A stretch of 34,202 nucleotides of DNA, from contig JAJQFB010000074.1 in the NCBI GenBank assembly GCA_021201395.1, positions 1-34,202 on the forward strand, read 5' to 3'. Every line of letters starts with the position of its first letter. Positions within the stretch are counted from its first letter, which is position 1. This document shows, one piece after another, positions 31,811 to 34,202 of the stretch. Under the pieces are notes generated by a model that was not told where the DNA came from, did not search any database, and saw only the letters and a list, made by a program, of their open reading frames with translations. Source of the DNA: Clostridiales bacterium (GTDB taxonomy: Bacteria > Bacillota > Clostridia > Lachnospirales > CAG-274). Both the position numbers and the translations under genes were made by a program.

Positions 31811-31995
31811 GCGGCAGATTTTTTTAGCCGCGAGGCGCCGCCTGCCCTGCCGAAAGGCGCCCGAGGGATAGCACAAACCGAGGGAGATGTCAAGGGCTTC
31901 GCAAGTCCACGGACCCTTGACATCTCCCTCGGTTTGTGCTGTTTAGAGGGTTTTGCATTTGCGCAAAGCAAATGCCTCTTTTAACAATAGTTTAT
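31811..31995. repeat. Palindromic structured repeat, copy B
   Basis: This is the inverse-orientation copy of 14566-14751. Its 27-bp perfect inverted repeat occupies 31870-31896 and 31914-31940 around a 17-base loop. A T-A pair of copy A is G-C here, and the small side stem is CATTTGC/GCAAATG instead of GTTTGCC/GGCAAAC. Together with the MITE pieces and the terminator it fills the gap between uxaC and the MATE gene. Confidence 0.85.
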
Positions 31996-32049
31996 CCTCA
32001 GCCCCAAAGCTCTTTCACATATCACTTGTTAAACTGCGGCATAAGCTTT

Positions 32050-32078
32050 GAAGAGCTAATTATTCAGCGGTTCCTTAA
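32050..32078. repeat. Lone MITE end overlapping the MATE gene 3' end
   Basis: On the minus strand TTAAGGAACCGCTGAATAAT continues TAGCTCTTC. It matches one terminus of the MITE-like element with one substitution; the rest of the element is absent. Confidence 0.75.
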
Positions 32079-33438
32079 GCCTCCGTCTGTATTTTTCGTA
32101 AACACATATTGATATAAATGCCATTATGATGTCAGAAACAAGCTGTGACCATACAAGGCCGTACATACCGAATACAAAATTAAGCAAAAAAAGCGTTGGG
32201 ATATTTATAACGGCCCATCTCGTAACCCCTAAAAATAAAGCCGTTTTGCCCTCTCCGAAGCCGTTGAAAACATTTACCGTAAAAAAACACATAAACATAA
32301 GGGGCGTAGCCAAAATTCGTATTCTTATAAAATTTGTGCCCAATAAAACCGTGTTTGGGTCCGAAATAAAAAACCTCATTAAATACACAGCTCCTATTTC
32401 ATACATAACTATGCTTACAGCCCCTATTATAAGCCCGGACTTTCCGGCATAGCTTATTATATTTTTCATTCTGTTATAATTTTCAGAGGCAAAGTTATAG
32501 CCCACAAGGGGAACGATACCCTGACAGAGGCCTATGCCCACATTAAGGGGGAAACGCTCGGCTTTAAGGACAATACCCACAGCGGCAAGGGGTATGTCGC
32601 CGTAGCCTACCATAAGCTTGTCGAGAACGACATAGTCCAAATCGAACAAAAGAGTCGTCAGTGCACCGGGCACGCCTACGGTAAAAACAGAGACTATGCT
32701 TTTAAACTCAGGCAGACCCCTTTTTATATTTGCTGTTATAACGTGTTCTTTCCTCGTGCGGTAGATTGTTATGAAGAAATAAACACAGGCGCAGCAGTTT
32801 GAAATAAGGGTAGCTATGCCTACGCCCAAAACCTCATATCCTTTAGGCAAAAGCACAAACATAAACAGGGGGTCAAGAAAAATATTGAGTATGCCGCCCA
32901 TAGCCACGCCGAAGCCTGCTTTTTTGGAGTAGCCCACGCTTCTTATTAAGCTTGCAAGAACGTTTACAAGCACGGTTGGAACCGCCCCCAAAACAAGAAC
33001 GCAGAAAGTATACTGCCTTGCGTATGTAAAGGTATTTTCTCCTGCTCCCAAAGCCCTGAGAACGGGCTGCATAAACAATCCCATAAAGAGAGAAAATGCC
33101 GCAGCTATACAGACGGAGAAATATATGCTGAAAACGCTGACTTTTGCGGCTTCGTCCTCCCTGCTCTTTCCCAAAAGCCGTGAAATAAGGCTGCCGCCGC
33201 CTATGCCGGCAAGCCCTGCAAGGGATAGGGTAATGTTAAAAACAGGCAGCACCATAGAAATTCCGGCTACCATATAGGGGTTGTTCGTCCGCCCTACATA
33301 AAAGGTGTCGGCCATATTGTATATAAGCACTATGAGCATACTTATTATCATAGGCACAGACATCTGCCCCACAGCCGACGCCACGGGAACCGTCTCAAAT
33401 ATTTGTTTTTTACTTAAATCATTTTTATTTGTTTTCAT
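32056..33438 (-). CDS. MATE-family multidrug/cation efflux transporter
   Basis: The 460-aa protein has twelve predicted membrane helices in two six-helix halves. The MATE features include MSVPMIISMLIVLIYNMADTF at the start of the first half, GIGGGSLISRLLGKSREDEA, and GLCQGIVPLVGYNFASENYNR in the second half. It should export cationic compounds in exchange for Na+ or H+; the substrate is unknown. The last residues (KEPLNN) and the TAG stop are encoded by a MITE terminus, so the native C-terminus was probably replaced. The upstream ribosome site is weak. Confidence 0.92.
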   Translation of the reverse strand: MKTNKNDLSKKQIFETVPVASAVGQMSVPMIISMLIVLIYNMADTFYVGRTNNPYMVAGISMVLPVFNITLSLAGLAGIGGGSLISRLLGKSREDEAAKVSVFSIYFSVCIAAAFSLFMGLFMQPVLRALGAGENTFTYARQYTFCVLVLGAVPTVLVNVLASLIRSVGYSKKAGFGVAMGGILNIFLDPLFMFVLLPKGYEVLGVGIATLISNCCACVYFFITIYRTRKEHVITANIKRGLPEFKSIVSVFTVGVPGALTTLLFDLDYVVLDKLMVGYGDIPLAAVGIVLKAERFPLNVGIGLCQGIVPLVGYNFASENYNRMKNIISYAGKSGLIIGAVSIVMYEIGAVYLMRFFISDPNTVLLGTNFIRIRILATPLMFMCFFTVNVFNGFGEGKTALFLGVTRWAVINIPTLFLLNFVFGMYGLVWSQLVSDIIMAFISICVYEKYRRRLKEPLNN

Positions 33439-33521
33439 TTCTTCATAATCTCATATTTTGGAGTTGTCATAACAGATTCCATCATTAATAATATTTTATA
33501 AGATTTTGCTTTTTTCGGAGC

Positions 33522-34145
33522 TTAACGTATAAAATTCATAGGTGTTTTTTTATCCTTTTGGGGCAGGGGTATATCCTTTCCGTTTTCTAAAACCTTCAAA
33601 AGCCAAGCCATATCTCTTGCGGCGTGGCGCATTGTCTGCATACCCTCCAAATCCTCTGATACCTCTCCCGGCAGGCGGCCGTAGGCTGCACCCCAATATT
33701 GATAAGGGGGCATAATCATACCGGCATTAATTAAATAGCTGCAAAGCTGGTGAAAGGTATCGGAGCCGCCCGTTCTTCTGGCTACGGCAAAGGCCGCCCC
33801 AACCTTATATTTAAAATAGCCTGCGCTTGTATAGAAAGCCCTGTCTAAAAAAGCCTTCATTCCTCCGGCGATTCCGCTGTAATAAACAGGAGAGCCTATT
33901 ATAATGCCATCGGCCTCTCTCATTTTAAGAGCTGCCTCGTTTACAATATCATCATTAAAAATGCAGAGTCCCTTTTCTGTTTTTGAACAGCCGCCGCAGC
34001 CCGTACAGCCGTGTTTTACCAACGCTCCTATATGTAAAATCTCAAAATCTACCCCTGCCGCTTTAAGCTCCTCCCCCATAGCTTTAAGAACAGCCGACGT
34101 ATTTCCGTCTTTTTGGGGACTTCCGTTAATACCTATTACCTTCAT
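33522..34145 (-). CDS. Flavodoxin-family / NADPH-dependent FMN reductase-like protein
   Basis: The 207-aa protein starts MKVIGINGSPQKDGNTS, where GSPQKDGNTS is the FMN-phosphate loop. GCTGCGGCSKTEKGLCIFNDD follows (a Cys-rich motif of the iron-sulfur flavoprotein/multimeric flavodoxin group), then GSPVYYSGIAGGMKAFLDRAF at the isoalloxazine site. It probably moves electrons or reduces quinones or nitro compounds. The frame opens at 34169, but GGAG is six bases before the ATG at 34145, where similarity begins. The 83 bases between it and the MATE gene show no clear hairpin. The 57 bases to the window end hold no recognisable promoter. Confidence 0.9.
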   Translation of the reverse strand: MKVIGINGSPQKDGNTSAVLKAMGEELKAAGVDFEILHIGALVKHGCTGCGGCSKTEKGLCIFNDDIVNEAALKMREADGIIIGSPVYYSGIAGGMKAFLDRAFYTSAGYFKYKVGAAFAVARRTGGSDTFHQLCSYLINAGMIMPPYQYWGAAYGRLPGEVSEDLEGMQTMRHAARDMAWLLKVLENGKDIPLPQKDKKTPMNFIR

Positions 34146-34202
34146 TGTAATCTCCATTCCGCCGCACACGCCGGCACAAATAGTGATGAAAGTGCTGCTG
34201 CG

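Overview
The window looks like chromosome from an anaerobic, endospore-forming member of the Clostridia (Bacillota), probably a gut or plant-litter fermenter. The evidence is spoIVA (coat-morphogenesis ATPase), a six-gene Rnf ferredoxin:NAD+ oxidoreductase operon in the clostridial order C-D-G-E-A-B, strong AGGAGG-type ribosome binding sites, and a galacturonate pathway. I cannot name a species. No tRNA, rRNA, CRISPR array or prophage was seen.

Layout. 1-2200 (+): a 5'-broken Cys-rich ORF that may be a spore-coat-type protein, then spoIVA. 2286-6520 (-): a five-gene operon, yebC - DUF3592 - DUF1189 - recJ - apt. 6782-8152 (+): a cytoplasmic GH28 polygalacturonase-type hydrolase. 8255-9121 (-): an Rpn/PD-(D/E)XK 'transposase-like' nuclease. 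9283-14256 (-): rnfCDGEAB. 14854-22560 (-): a pyrimidine operon, pyrB-pyrC-pyrF-carA-carB, with its own promoter, a U-rich leader peptide and an intrinsic terminator. This is the layout of the enterobacterial pyrL-pyrBI UTP-sensing attenuator, where a PyrR-type device would be expected in a Firmicute. 22658-25160 (-): a response regulator - histidine kinase - small alarmone synthetase operon; the last two genes each carry an apparent one-base loss in a homopolymer.

25390-26730 holds an unannotated type I toxin-antitoxin locus. It has a 37-aa hydrophobic toxin on the + strand and a convergent ~90-nt antisense RNA with its own consensus promoter and U7 terminator. A second copy about 940 bp away keeps only the antisense RNA gene. 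26855-31558 (+): uxaB-uxaA-uxaC, which converts galacturonate/tagaturonate/altronate to 2-keto-3-deoxygluconate; with the GH28 enzyme this forms a pectin-oligomer utilisation route. 32056-34145 (-): a MATE efflux protein and a flavodoxin-family reductase.

Two dispersed repeat families occupy the intergenic spaces. One is a ~167-bp MITE-like element with ~24-bp imperfect terminal inverted repeats: two full copies, one 61-bp deleted copy in the rnfC leader, and one lone end that supplies the MATE stop codon. The other is a ~190-bp element built around a perfect 27-bp inverted repeat, with two copies whose stems differ by compensatory changes.

Several gene starts were moved downstream of the longest ORF because a Shine-Dalgarno sequence fits only the later codon (apt, carA, pyrF, pyrB, the response regulator, uxaB, uxaA, the flavodoxin-family gene).
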